Below are positions 50,518 through 57,623 of a DNA stretch of 64,000 bases, piece after piece. Numbering within the stretch: the stretch's first letter is position 1; every line of letters begins with the position of its first letter. Under the pieces are notes generated by a model. That model saw nothing but the letters and a program-made list of their open reading frames with translations. It ran no database searches and was not told the origin of the DNA. Source of the DNA: SZUA-309 sp965232595. Lineage in GTDB: Bacteria > Pseudomonadota > Gammaproteobacteria > Pseudomonadales > Azotimanducaceae. The position numbers were made by a program, and so were the translations under genes. The stretch lies in the NCBI GenBank assembly GCA_965232595.1, contig OZ246983.1, positions 1,922,001 to 1,986,000 of the forward strand. The letters run 5' to 3'.

Positions 50518-50940
50518 GTGACTGCATTCGACAACGCGAAGAGGTTCTTTGCGGCCTGCGAAGCGCCGGAGGGCTGGGCCGGCTGCGCGCCGTACTGTGC
50601 TGATGGAGCGACCTTCAAAGCCCAGAGTGAACCCATCGCCGACATTGACTCGCTGGAAGCCTACGCTGAGTGGATGAAGGGCTTCGCCACGGTGACGGCG
50701 CCAGGGGCCAGCTACACCCTGCATGCCTCAGCCTGGGACGATGAGAACCGGACCGCGCTATTTTTCGCCACGTTTCACGCTACCCACAGCGGTGAGGGCG
50801 GGCCGGTGCCCCCTACCGGCAAGTCCACCAACACGGACTACGTCTACGCCGTCACCATGGGTGACGATGACAAGGTGGCGCACATGACCAAAACCTGGAA
50901 CGCGCCCTGGGCGCTCCGTGAGCTCGGCTGGGCGGACTGA
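50518..50940 (+). CDS. SnoaL/NTF2-like protein
   Basis: 140 residues from GTG 50518 with a strong GGAAGGAGAAG site. The alpha+beta cone pattern (NAKRFFAAC, YCADGATFKAQS, YAEWMKGFATV, ALFFATFHATHSG, KVAHMTKTWN) places it among nuclear transport factor 2-like proteins with SnoaL-type fold. Cytoplasmic. Such proteins include small isomerases and cyclases; no catalytic residue can be fixed here. The nitroreductase-type gene follows at once. Confidence 0.78.
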   Translation: MTAFDNAKRFFAACEAPEGWAGCAPYCADGATFKAQSEPIADIDSLEAYAEWMKGFATVTAPGASYTLHASAWDDENRTALFFATFHATHSGEGGPVPPTGKSTNTDYVYAVTMGDDDKVAHMTKTWNAPWALRELGWAD

Positions 50941-50947
50941 GGTTCTT

Positions 50948-51568
50948 TTGGCTTCAGACGTGATCGACCTCGACAGCGTCGATACGGTGCTGGCGACGGC
51001 CCGTTCGGTAAGGCGCAAGCTCGATTTCGAGCGCCCGGTGCCGAGGGAGGTCATCCTCGAGTGCATCGACATCGCCACCCAGGCGCCGACCGGTCTTGGC
51101 GGCGAAAGCTGGCGCTTTGTGGTCGTCACCGATCGGGAAAAGAAACGGGCCGTGGCGGACGTCTACGCGGAGGTGCTCGATGAGCTGGCCCGTGCGCGCG
51201 GGATCGCGATCAAACCCACGCAGCGGGCGCTGGTGGATCGTCTGCACGAGATCCCGGCCATGATCCTGGTCTGTACCACCGCGGAAGGGCCGAGCGAGGA
51301 GATTGCCGGTCAGGTGGCGTACTACGGCTCGATCCTGCCCGCCGCCTGGTCGCTGATGCTGGCGCTGCGGGCTCGTGATCTGGGTGCCACCTGGACCACG
51401 CTGCTCGCCAGCCGACAGCGCGACGTGGCGCAGATCCTCGATATCCCCGAGTCTGTGGTCAACACCGTCATGTTGCCGGTGGGCTACACGAAAGATGCGA
51501 AGCTCAGGCGGGCGGACAGGTTGGCCGCCGAATCCGTTACCTTCTGGGACGGCTGGGAGGACCGGTAA
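50948..51568 (+). CDS. Nitroreductase family FMN oxidoreductase
   Basis: The frame could start at GTG 50918, overlapping the previous gene, or at TTG 50948, five bases after GAGG; I took the latter (206 residues). FMN-binding features: RSVRRKLDFERPVP, QAPTGLGGESWRFVVVTD and GATWTTLLASRQ with the late Gly. Cytoplasmic. It reduces nitro compounds, quinones or flavins with NAD(P)H. Likely co-transcribed with the SnoaL-like gene. Confidence 0.83.
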   Translation: MASDVIDLDSVDTVLATARSVRRKLDFERPVPREVILECIDIATQAPTGLGGESWRFVVVTDREKKRAVADVYAEVLDELARARGIAIKPTQRALVDRLHEIPAMILVCTTAEGPSEEIAGQVAYYGSILPAAWSLMLALRARDLGATWTTLLASRQRDVAQILDIPESVVNTVMLPVGYTKDAKLRRADRLAAESVTFWDGWEDR

Positions 51569-51577
51569 GCGGAAGCT

Positions 51578-52240
51578 TCAACCTGGCACCGTACCGGCAG
51601 CGACGCCCGGGTCGGCCTCGACGAGGGCGGTTGAGGTGGCTCGATCATCGAACGCCACGTGATGGCTGATCAGCTCGCCGAAGTACGGGTGGGTGACCTG
51701 CAACGAGAAGTGAAACGCCTGCTCGCCGCTTTGCCAGTTGCGGACAACAACCTCGGGCGACAGCCATGCGGGCAGCTTCAGCTCCAGCCCGGCGATCCGC
51801 CAGTAGTACTCGCTGCCCGAAAACACCAGCGCGCCGTCGTCGACGCTCAGCCGCAGGGCGATGGCCAGTCCTGCGCCCATGTACTCTTCGAGCCCGGTGG
51901 GCCCTCGGAGCCGCTTCACTGACTGCACGACCTGGGGCATGCCGATCCGGGCGTGATAGAGCCGGGTCCAGACCTGGCCGTGGTTACCGGGGTGATCGGT
52001 CACGGTCACCGTCGCGAAGCCGCGGTCGTCGTGCAGCGGTAGCGGCGCGCCGATCAGTCGGGACACCTGGGCGAGCATCCTGCCGAGCCAGGAAAACTGC
52101 GCGTTGATGATGTGGCCGCGATAGCAGGTCGTGCGCCCCGGCTGAAATCGCTCGCCGAAGCGGCGCCGCACAGGCTCCGGTAGCTGCTGCCAGGCGTCGT
52201 CGGCGACCAGGTTTCTCAGTTGCGTTTGTTGTTCTGTCAT
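51578..52240 (-). CDS. DUF4166 domain protein
   Basis: 220 residues with the pattern LPEPVRRRFGERF, RGHIINAQFSWLGRMLAQVSRLIGAPLP, WTRLYHARIGMPQVVQSVK and EEYMGAGLAIALRLSV seen in DUF4166 proteins. Cytoplasmic, function unknown. Its start overlaps the GbsR-type regulator stop by four bases, so the two are coupled. Confidence 0.85.
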   Translation of the reverse strand: MTEQQTQLRNLVADDAWQQLPEPVRRRFGERFQPGRTTCYRGHIINAQFSWLGRMLAQVSRLIGAPLPLHDDRGFATVTVTDHPGNHGQVWTRLYHARIGMPQVVQSVKRLRGPTGLEEYMGAGLAIALRLSVDDGALVFSGSEYYWRIAGLELKLPAWLSPEVVVRNWQSGEQAFHFSLQVTHPYFGELISHHVAFDDRATSTALVEADPGVAAGTVPG

Positions 52241-52788
52241 TCTGCCGTACCTCGCTTGCCGGTGAGCTTGGCAACACCCGCACCCAGCCTGACCAGAGTC
52301 TTCAGCGTGGTGTGCGGCAGGGTGAGCATGTCCTGATACCAGCTGTCCACGTCACCCACGAATTCCGCCATGGCCGTGAGCCGGCGCTGAATCTCCGGGC
52401 TGACGTCGGGGTCGGCTTCCACCGCCTGGGCGGCGGTTTCCAGCGCCCTCTGCGCGGGATCCAGTTCCCGGGCCTTGCGACCTTCGGCAATGCGTTTGGC
52501 GATCAGCCACAGATCGGTCTCCGCCTGGTAGTGATCCCGCCGGTCGCCGCGGATCGGTACGCGGTAGATGAGCTGCCAGGCGAGCAGCTCGCGCAGCGAG
52601 TTGCTGACGTTCGAGCGGGCGATCCCCAGCTGCTCGGCAATCTGCTCAGCGTTGATCGGCGCTTCGGTCAGGTACAGCAGGGCGTGTATCTGGGCGATGG
52701 AACGGTTGACCCCCCAGAAGTTGCCCATGTCGCCCCACTGCAGCACGAAGCGCTCGACCGTTGCCGCCAGCTCGCTGTTGCCGGCCAT
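52237..52788 (-). CDS. GbsR/MarR family transcriptional regulator
   Basis: 183 residues. The winged helix at about 25-90 (MGNFWGVNRSIAQIHALLYL, INAEQIAEQLGIARSNVSNSLRELLAWQLI, PIRGDRRDHYQAE) is characteristic of the GbsR/MarR group. The C-terminal part is helical, for dimer contacts. It lies next to a perfect 22-bp palindrome, divergent from the carotenoid oxygenase gene, and is probably autoregulatory. Confidence 0.9.
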   Translation of the reverse strand: MAGNSELAATVERFVLQWGDMGNFWGVNRSIAQIHALLYLTEAPINAEQIAEQLGIARSNVSNSLRELLAWQLIYRVPIRGDRRDHYQAETDLWLIAKRIAEGRKARELDPAQRALETAAQAVEADPDVSPEIQRRLTAMAEFVGDVDSWYQDMLTLPHTTLKTLVRLGAGVAKLTGKRGTAE

Positions 52789-52805
52789 CGCTAGTCAATT
52801 TCTTC

Positions 52806-52827
52806 TATTTCTGTCATGACAGAAATA
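52806..52827. promoter_or_regulatory. 22-bp perfect palindrome, probable GbsR-type operator
   Basis: TATTTCTGTCA (52806-52816) and its exact reverse complement TGACAGAAATA (52817-52827) are joined without a gap. It lies 17 bases before the regulator start and 77 bases before the carotenoid oxygenase gene, in the shared divergent region. A perfect palindrome of this length in GC-rich DNA is not expected by chance. Confidence 0.75.
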
Positions 52828-52904
52828 TCAGATATACAGCCCGGAAAGTCAATAGCAGGCCCGGGTTCTGCTAGGGTAGGCCCACTGCTCATAGGGGGTT
52901 AGAG

Positions 52905-54368
52905 ATGAAACGAAGGGAATTTGTGCAGGCAGTCGGCGCGGGAGCGACGCTCGCCGCCGCAGCCCAGCCGGGCCGTGTGTTCGCAAGCCAGAAAGAGGAA
53001 GCCATGTACAACGCCAGCGTTTACCTGGAAGGAAACTACGCGCCTGTCTCGGAAGAGATCACCGCGACCGACCTCGAGATCATCGGCGAGCTGCCGAAGG
53101 AGCTGAACGGCCGCTACCTCCGAAACGGCGCCAACCCGCTCGGCGAGGTAGACCTGGCCAGTCACCACTGGTTCACGGGTGAGGGCATGGTTCACGGGGT
53201 GAAGCTTCAGGAAGGTAAGGCGCTCTGGTATCGCAACCGTTACGTGCGCTCGGCGGAAATCGTCGAGGCGCTGGGCGAAGATCCGGCAGGACGGCAGTTC
53301 GCCGGGTCCGCGAACACCCACGTGATCGGTCACGCCGGCCGGACCTTCGCCATCGTCGAGGCCGGCTCGCCGCCGGTGGAGCTCAGCTACGAGCTCGATA
53401 CCGTCGGTGCCAACAACTTCTTCGGCACCCTGCCGGACATGGCCTTCACCGCCCACCCGAAGATCGACCCGGACACCGGGGACCTGCACGCCATGGCCTA
53501 CAGCTGGCCGGGATTCCTCGATCATGTGCAGTACGTGCACGTCGGTCGGGACGGCAAGGTCAAGAAGACGGTGGACGTGCCGGTGCCGGGCATGGTGATG
53601 ATGCACGACATGAGCCTCACCAGCCGCTACGCGGTGGTCTACGACCTGCCGGTGACCATCTCCGGAGAGATGATTCAACGGGGCATGAACTTCCCGTTCG
53701 CGTGGAACCCCGACTACCAGGCGCGCGTCGGCCTGCTGCCGCGGGATGGCAGCGCTGAGGACATCATCTGGGCAGACGTTTCGGCCTGCTACGTGTTCCA
53801 CCCCATGAACGCCTTCGACGATGCGGACGGCAACGTCGTGCTGGACGTCTGTCGTTACGACTCGATGATGGCCAGCGACCACAACGGGCCGTTCCGCGAC
53901 AGCCTCCCCACTCTGGATCGCTGGACGGTCAACCCGAAGACGGCAACCGTCAGCGAGCAGCGGATTGACGACAGCTATCAGGAGTTTCCGCGCTGCCATC
54001 CGGGCTTGAACAGCAAGCCGTACCGTTACGGCTATGCCGTTGGCGTGGCACCCACCGACTCCAGCCCGGCGTTCCCGGCCATCTACAAGCACGACCTGAG
54101 CACCGGCGAACGCAGCCAGTTTGATCTGGGCGCCGGTCGGCACAGCGGCGAGCCCTATTTTATCCCGCGCGAAGGAGCAACGGCGGAAGACGACGGTTAC
54201 CTGATGTCCTTCGTCTACGACGGTGAGCGCAATGCCAGCGAGCTGCTGGTGCTGGACGCTCAGGAGCTATCTGCCAAGCCGCTGGCTAGAGTGCTGCTGC
54301 CGGCTCGGGTGCCTTATGGCTTCCATGGCAGCTGGGTGCCAGACGGCTGGGACGGTCCTTCCGTCTGA
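52905..54368 (+). CDS. Carotenoid oxygenase family protein, probably exported
   Basis: 487 residues. The N-terminus MKRREFVQAVGAGATLAAAA is a Tat-like signal. The four iron-binding His of the family are seen in TAHPKID, MMHDMSL, VFHPMNAF and GFHGSWVP. YLRNGANPLG and HHWFTGEGMVHGV are typical of the propeller. It cleaves a conjugated double bond of a carotenoid, apocarotenoid or stilbene-like substrate with O2. Export of such enzymes is less common. It is divergent from the GbsR-type regulator. Confidence 0.9.
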   Translation: MKRREFVQAVGAGATLAAAAQPGRVFASQKEEAMYNASVYLEGNYAPVSEEITATDLEIIGELPKELNGRYLRNGANPLGEVDLASHHWFTGEGMVHGVKLQEGKALWYRNRYVRSAEIVEALGEDPAGRQFAGSANTHVIGHAGRTFAIVEAGSPPVELSYELDTVGANNFFGTLPDMAFTAHPKIDPDTGDLHAMAYSWPGFLDHVQYVHVGRDGKVKKTVDVPVPGMVMMHDMSLTSRYAVVYDLPVTISGEMIQRGMNFPFAWNPDYQARVGLLPRDGSAEDIIWADVSACYVFHPMNAFDDADGNVVLDVCRYDSMMASDHNGPFRDSLPTLDRWTVNPKTATVSEQRIDDSYQEFPRCHPGLNSKPYRYGYAVGVAPTDSSPAFPAIYKHDLSTGERSQFDLGAGRHSGEPYFIPREGATAEDDGYLMSFVYDGERNASELLVLDAQELSAKPLARVLLPARVPYGFHGSWVPDGWDGPSV

Positions 54369-54379
54369 CGAGCCGGCTT

Positions 54380-55069
54380 ATGAAGACGATCGGCATTCTG
54401 GGTGGGATGTCAGCCGCTTCGACCCAGCTCTACTACGCGAAGCTCTGCGAGCTCGTCCGCGAGGCGCTTGGCGGGTTGCACTCGCCGGAGCTGCTGATCC
54501 GCTCGCTCGACTTTGCAGCCATAGAAGCGCTGCAGATGAGCGACGACTGGGCGGAAGCAGGACGGGTGCTCAACGTCAACGCGAAAGCGCTGGAACGGGG
54601 CGGCGCGGATCTGATCCTGCTGGCGACCAACACCATGCACAAGGTGGCAGACGAGATGATGGCAGGGGTGTCGGTGCCTTTGTTACATATCGCTGATGCC
54701 ACCGCAGGCGCAATTGGCGAAGCCGGCCTCAGCCGTCCCGGGCTGATGGCTACTGCATTCACCATGGAGCAGGATTTCTACACCGCGCGCCTGGAGGCGG
54801 CCGGGCTCAGCCCGCTGATTCCAGGCGACGCTGACCGCCAGGAAACCCATCGAATCATCTACGACGAGCTCTGTCGGGAGGTGGTGACCGATGAGAGCCG
54901 CACCGCCTACGAAGGCATCGCCGCGAGGCTGGTGGCGCAGGGTGCAGACTGCGTGATTCTCGGCTGTACGGAGGTTGGCATGCTGCTGAACGCCGGAAAC
55001 GTGTCGGTGCCGGTATTCGACACCACGCTGATTCACTGTGAGGCTGCGGTGCGCGCCGCGCTGGAATGA
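54380..55069 (+). CDS. Aspartate/glutamate racemase family protein (YgeA-like)
   Basis: 229 residues. GILGGMSAASTQLYY is the usual start. The first catalytic position, Cys in most racemases, is Thr here (LLATNTMHKV), while the second is Cys (LGCTEVGMLL). This Thr/Cys pair is as in E. coli YgeA, an L-aspartate/glutamate-specific racemase. Cytoplasmic. It starts 11 bases after the carotenoid oxygenase stop and is followed 13 bases later by a methyltransferase, so the three may be one transcript. Confidence 0.87.
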   Translation: MKTIGILGGMSAASTQLYYAKLCELVREALGGLHSPELLIRSLDFAAIEALQMSDDWAEAGRVLNVNAKALERGGADLILLATNTMHKVADEMMAGVSVPLLHIADATAGAIGEAGLSRPGLMATAFTMEQDFYTARLEAAGLSPLIPGDADRQETHRIIYDELCREVVTDESRTAYEGIAARLVAQGADCVILGCTEVGMLLNAGNVSVPVFDTTLIHCEAAVRAALE

Positions 55070-55082
55070 GCGGAGAACGACG

Positions 55083-55712
55083 ATGGCCGACGCGCAGAAG
55101 TTCTGGGACAAAACCGCAGCCCGTTATGCCAGAAGCCCGGTGTCCGATGAGGCGACCTATCAGCGCAAGCTGGCGGAGACCCGGGAATTCCTGAGCCCGG
55201 AGATGCGGGTGCTGGAGTTCGGCTGCGGTACCGGCAGCACAGCGGTGCATCATGCGCCCGCGGTCGCTCACATCGATGCGGTCGACATATCGCAGAACAT
55301 GCTGGATATCGGCGCCCGGAAAGCCGAGGACGCCGGCGTCACGAACATCACCTTCACCCGGGGCACCCTGACGGAGTTCGCGGCTGCGCCTGCCAGCCTG
55401 GATGCGGTGCTGGGGCTGAACGTCCTGCACCTGCTGCCCGATCGGCAGGAAGTGATCGGTGAGGCGGCGCGCATCCTGAAGCCGGGGGGCCTGTTCATCA
55501 GCAGCACCGTCTGCCTGGCTGGCTCGCGCCTTCGCTTCATCCGCTACGTTGCGCCGCTGGCCCGGTTACTGGGGCTGATGCCCGATCTTTTCATTTTCTC
55601 CGAGGCGGAGCTCGCCGATGAGATTCAGTCTGCGGGGTTTGAGATCGAACGGCAGTGGCATCACGCCAAGGACGGCATCGCCGTTTTCATCATCGCCCGC
55701 AAGAGGCGCTGA
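55083..55712 (+). CDS. SAM-dependent class I methyltransferase
   Basis: 209 residues from ATG 55083 with GGAG upstream. Motif I VLEFGCGTGSTAV, motif II AVDISQNML, and the later VLGLNVLHLLP and ILKPGGLFI are clear, giving the Rossmann-type methyltransferase fold. The substrate is unknown; the layout resembles the UbiE/arsenite methyltransferase-like group but lacks diagnostic Cys. Third in the row behind carotenoid oxygenase and racemase. Confidence 0.88.
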   Translation: MADAQKFWDKTAARYARSPVSDEATYQRKLAETREFLSPEMRVLEFGCGTGSTAVHHAPAVAHIDAVDISQNMLDIGARKAEDAGVTNITFTRGTLTEFAAAPASLDAVLGLNVLHLLPDRQEVIGEAARILKPGGLFISSTVCLAGSRLRFIRYVAPLARLLGLMPDLFIFSEAELADEIQSAGFEIERQWHHAKDGIAVFIIARKRR

Positions 55713-55726
55713 GCCGGCTCAACCAG

Positions 55727-56569
55727 TCAGCCGGGCGGGATCCAGGTGATCGCGAACTTGAGCTGATTGTCCGGTGCGCCTGCCGGGTGCTCGATCAGCT
55801 TGTAGTAGCCGATGCCCAGGTCGATGCCGTGACCGTTATCGAGCACGAAGGTGCGGCCAATGGTAGCGCCGATCGGCACGTTCCACTTGTTGCCGCCGGC
55901 TCCCTTCCAGTCGTAGCTGATCATGTTGTTGTAGGCCAGGGTCAGGCCGGGCACCGATTTGAAGTTGTAGTAGAGCATGAGGTGGGCGCCGCTCACCTCG
56001 AAGTCGTTTTCGCCCAGATGGTGGACGCCGATGGCCGCAAAAGAGATCTGCTCGGTGAAGTTGCCGACCAGGATTCCAGCCAGGCCGGCGCCCCAGCCCG
56101 GGCCTTCCAGGCGCTCGTTGGTATGCGTGGGGATCGACACCTGTGGGCCGGCGCCCCATTTCCAGTTCCCTTCGGTCTTCGGCGAGATGAAAAACTGCAG
56201 GTTGGTATCGCTCAATCCCCAGGTGCTGCCCGAGTCCGGGGTAGGCTCCGGGATCAGGGGCGGGTGCTGTACTCCTGGTTCCATGCCGACGATGGGCACA
56301 ACCGCTCGCAGGATCAGGTTGGTTCTGGCGTCGTCCGGGCGATCCAGCGCGTAAACCGGCTGAAGCTGGAAGTTGTAGTTGGTTTCGTCGTCGTCCGAAC
56401 CGGAGTTGAACCCGATGGTGTTGTCCGTTGCCAGCATCCGGATGTTCGCCAGCGGGTCCTGCAGGGCCCTGGCCATGGCCTCTGCGGCCGCAGCGGCGTC
56501 GTCAGCAACTGCCGCTGGCGCGCAGAGCAGCGCCCAGGCGGCAGCAAGGCCTGATAACCGCTTAGCCAA
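55727..56569 (-). CDS. Exported protein, probable outer-membrane barrel
   Basis: 280 residues with signal peptide MAKRLSGLAAAWALLCAP (cut near AAVADD). The mature part is rich in alternating strands (YNFQLQPVYAL, NLILRAVVPIVG, LMLYYNFKSVP, LAYNNMISYDW) and resembles transporter-type neutral barrels. It lies between the methyltransferase and the TerB-like gene. Function unknown. Confidence 0.72.
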   Translation of the reverse strand: MAKRLSGLAAAWALLCAPAAVADDAAAAAEAMARALQDPLANIRMLATDNTIGFNSGSDDDETNYNFQLQPVYALDRPDDARTNLILRAVVPIVGMEPGVQHPPLIPEPTPDSGSTWGLSDTNLQFFISPKTEGNWKWGAGPQVSIPTHTNERLEGPGWGAGLAGILVGNFTEQISFAAIGVHHLGENDFEVSGAHLMLYYNFKSVPGLTLAYNNMISYDWKGAGGNKWNVPIGATIGRTFVLDNGHGIDLGIGYYKLIEHPAGAPDNQLKFAITWIPPG

Positions 56570-56604
56570 GTTCCGGCTGTGTAGGTGTGTTGGGACGGTG
56601 CTGG

Positions 56605-57045
56605 TCAGTCGTTCTCGATCAGCCCGGCGAGCTCGGCCGGGGTCAGCTGGAACGCCTCGGCGACCATGTTGAAGAACGCGGTTTCCTTACCGGTGACCCG
56701 CGCATCGCTGACGATCACTTCTGCCAGCGCTTCGGCGATGGTGATCCGGTCTTTCACGTCCAGCACGCGGCCTGATTTTGCCAGGTAGCGCTCCAGAGGC
56801 TCGGACTCGAACAGCTTGGAGTTGGCCTGCACGCGCACTTCCGCCTCGCTGACCTCCTCGCCGATGACCTTCTCGATGATCAGGCGCACGGTTTCGATTT
56901 CCACCGGCTTGATGTTGGTATCCGACGCCGTGGCGCGGGCCAGGGTCATCACCGTCACTTCCTTGAAAAGCTCCTGCTTCTCTTCTTCGGTGGGCTCACC
57001 GCCGCCAAAGATCTTCAGGATGTTGCTGAAATTGCTGATGCTCAT
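56605..57045 (-). CDS. TerB-like tellurite-resistance/co-chaperone domain protein
   Basis: 146 residues, all helical, with the TerB pattern of acidic metal-binding sites (ELFKEVTVMTLARATASDTNI, RITIAEALAEVIVSDARVTGKE). Cytoplasmic. TerB-like proteins bind divalent metal and act in stress responses or as DjlA-type cochaperones. No other ter gene is nearby, so a general stress role is more likely than tellurite resistance proper. Confidence 0.83.
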   Translation of the reverse strand: MSISNFSNILKIFGGGEPTEEEKQELFKEVTVMTLARATASDTNIKPVEIETVRLIIEKVIGEEVSEAEVRVQANSKLFESEPLERYLAKSGRVLDVKDRITIAEALAEVIVSDARVTGKETAFFNMVAEAFQLTPAELAGLIEND

Positions 57046-57177
57046 CGGTGTGTTCGTCCCCGCCGCTTATCTGAGTTTGCTCCCCCGCCCCGAGGGGCTG
57101 ATCGGCCGGAGTATACACTACTGTTCAGGCAACCGAATGGCAGGAAATCCGGGCGTTTCGGGAAGAATTGCGGGCAG

Positions 57178-57212
57178 AAAAAAGGCGGGCCGGTCTGGCG
57201 ACCGGTCCGCCT
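57178..57212 (-). terminator. Rho-independent terminator
   Basis: On the minus strand a 13-bp stem (57183-57195 with 57200-57212, one G-U pair, loop of four) is followed by a run of six T (57178-57183 as A on the plus strand). It lies 32 bases after the stop of the 85-residue gene at 57245 and should end that transcript. Confidence 0.85.
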
Positions 57213-57244
57213 GAAGAGCGATTTCGAAGATGAGGCGGCAGCGG

Positions 57245-57502
57245 TCAGGCCGGCTCCGGCTGCTCCACTCGCAGCGACTCCTGGAGCGGCACTTCCACCA
57301 CCAGTGAGCCCTCGTCGATGAGGATCCGATGGACGTCGGCCATGGGCAGATAGGTGATACCCGGGCCGTCTGCCGTGCGGCGGCTGCAACGGGCCATGCC
57401 CGTCTCTGCGTCGGTGCCGAGCACGAAGTGAATAGCGTCGTCGTAGGTGAACACGCGACCGAGTATCTGCGCTTCTATCGAGCGTACGTATGCGTCAGTC
57501 AT
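57245..57502 (-). CDS. Small protein of 85 residues, unknown function
   Basis: MTDAYVRSIEAQILGRVFTY from ATG 57502 (a GTG at 57517 would add five residues). It contains a beta-rich domain with FVLGTDAETGMARCSRR and MADVHRILIDEGSLVVEV. No signal peptide. No family recognised. It has its own terminator. The molybdopterin oxidoreductase gene lies upstream on the same strand, 121 bases away. Confidence 0.65.
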   Translation of the reverse strand: MTDAYVRSIEAQILGRVFTYDDAIHFVLGTDAETGMARCSRRTADGPGITYLPMADVHRILIDEGSLVVEVPLQESLRVEQPEPA

Positions 57503-57623
57503 GGAGGCAGTATCCACGTCTGCGGCGGCCGGTTATGTGCGCCAGGCACGGCCTTACAGGCGCGTTACAATTCGCCGGTCGCTGCTCCCAAACGCCCGTG
57601 CTGCCTGCGTTTCCCCTCAGGGT

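Noticed and set aside
50918..50947. GTG start at 50918 for the nitroreductase
   Set aside because: It would overlap the SnoaL-like gene by 23 bases; the TTG at 50948 has GAGG at a better distance and gives the usual N-terminus. The choice is not certain.
56605..57045. A full tellurite-resistance operon around the TerB-like gene
   Set aside because: No terA, terC, terD or terZ-like gene is present on either side.
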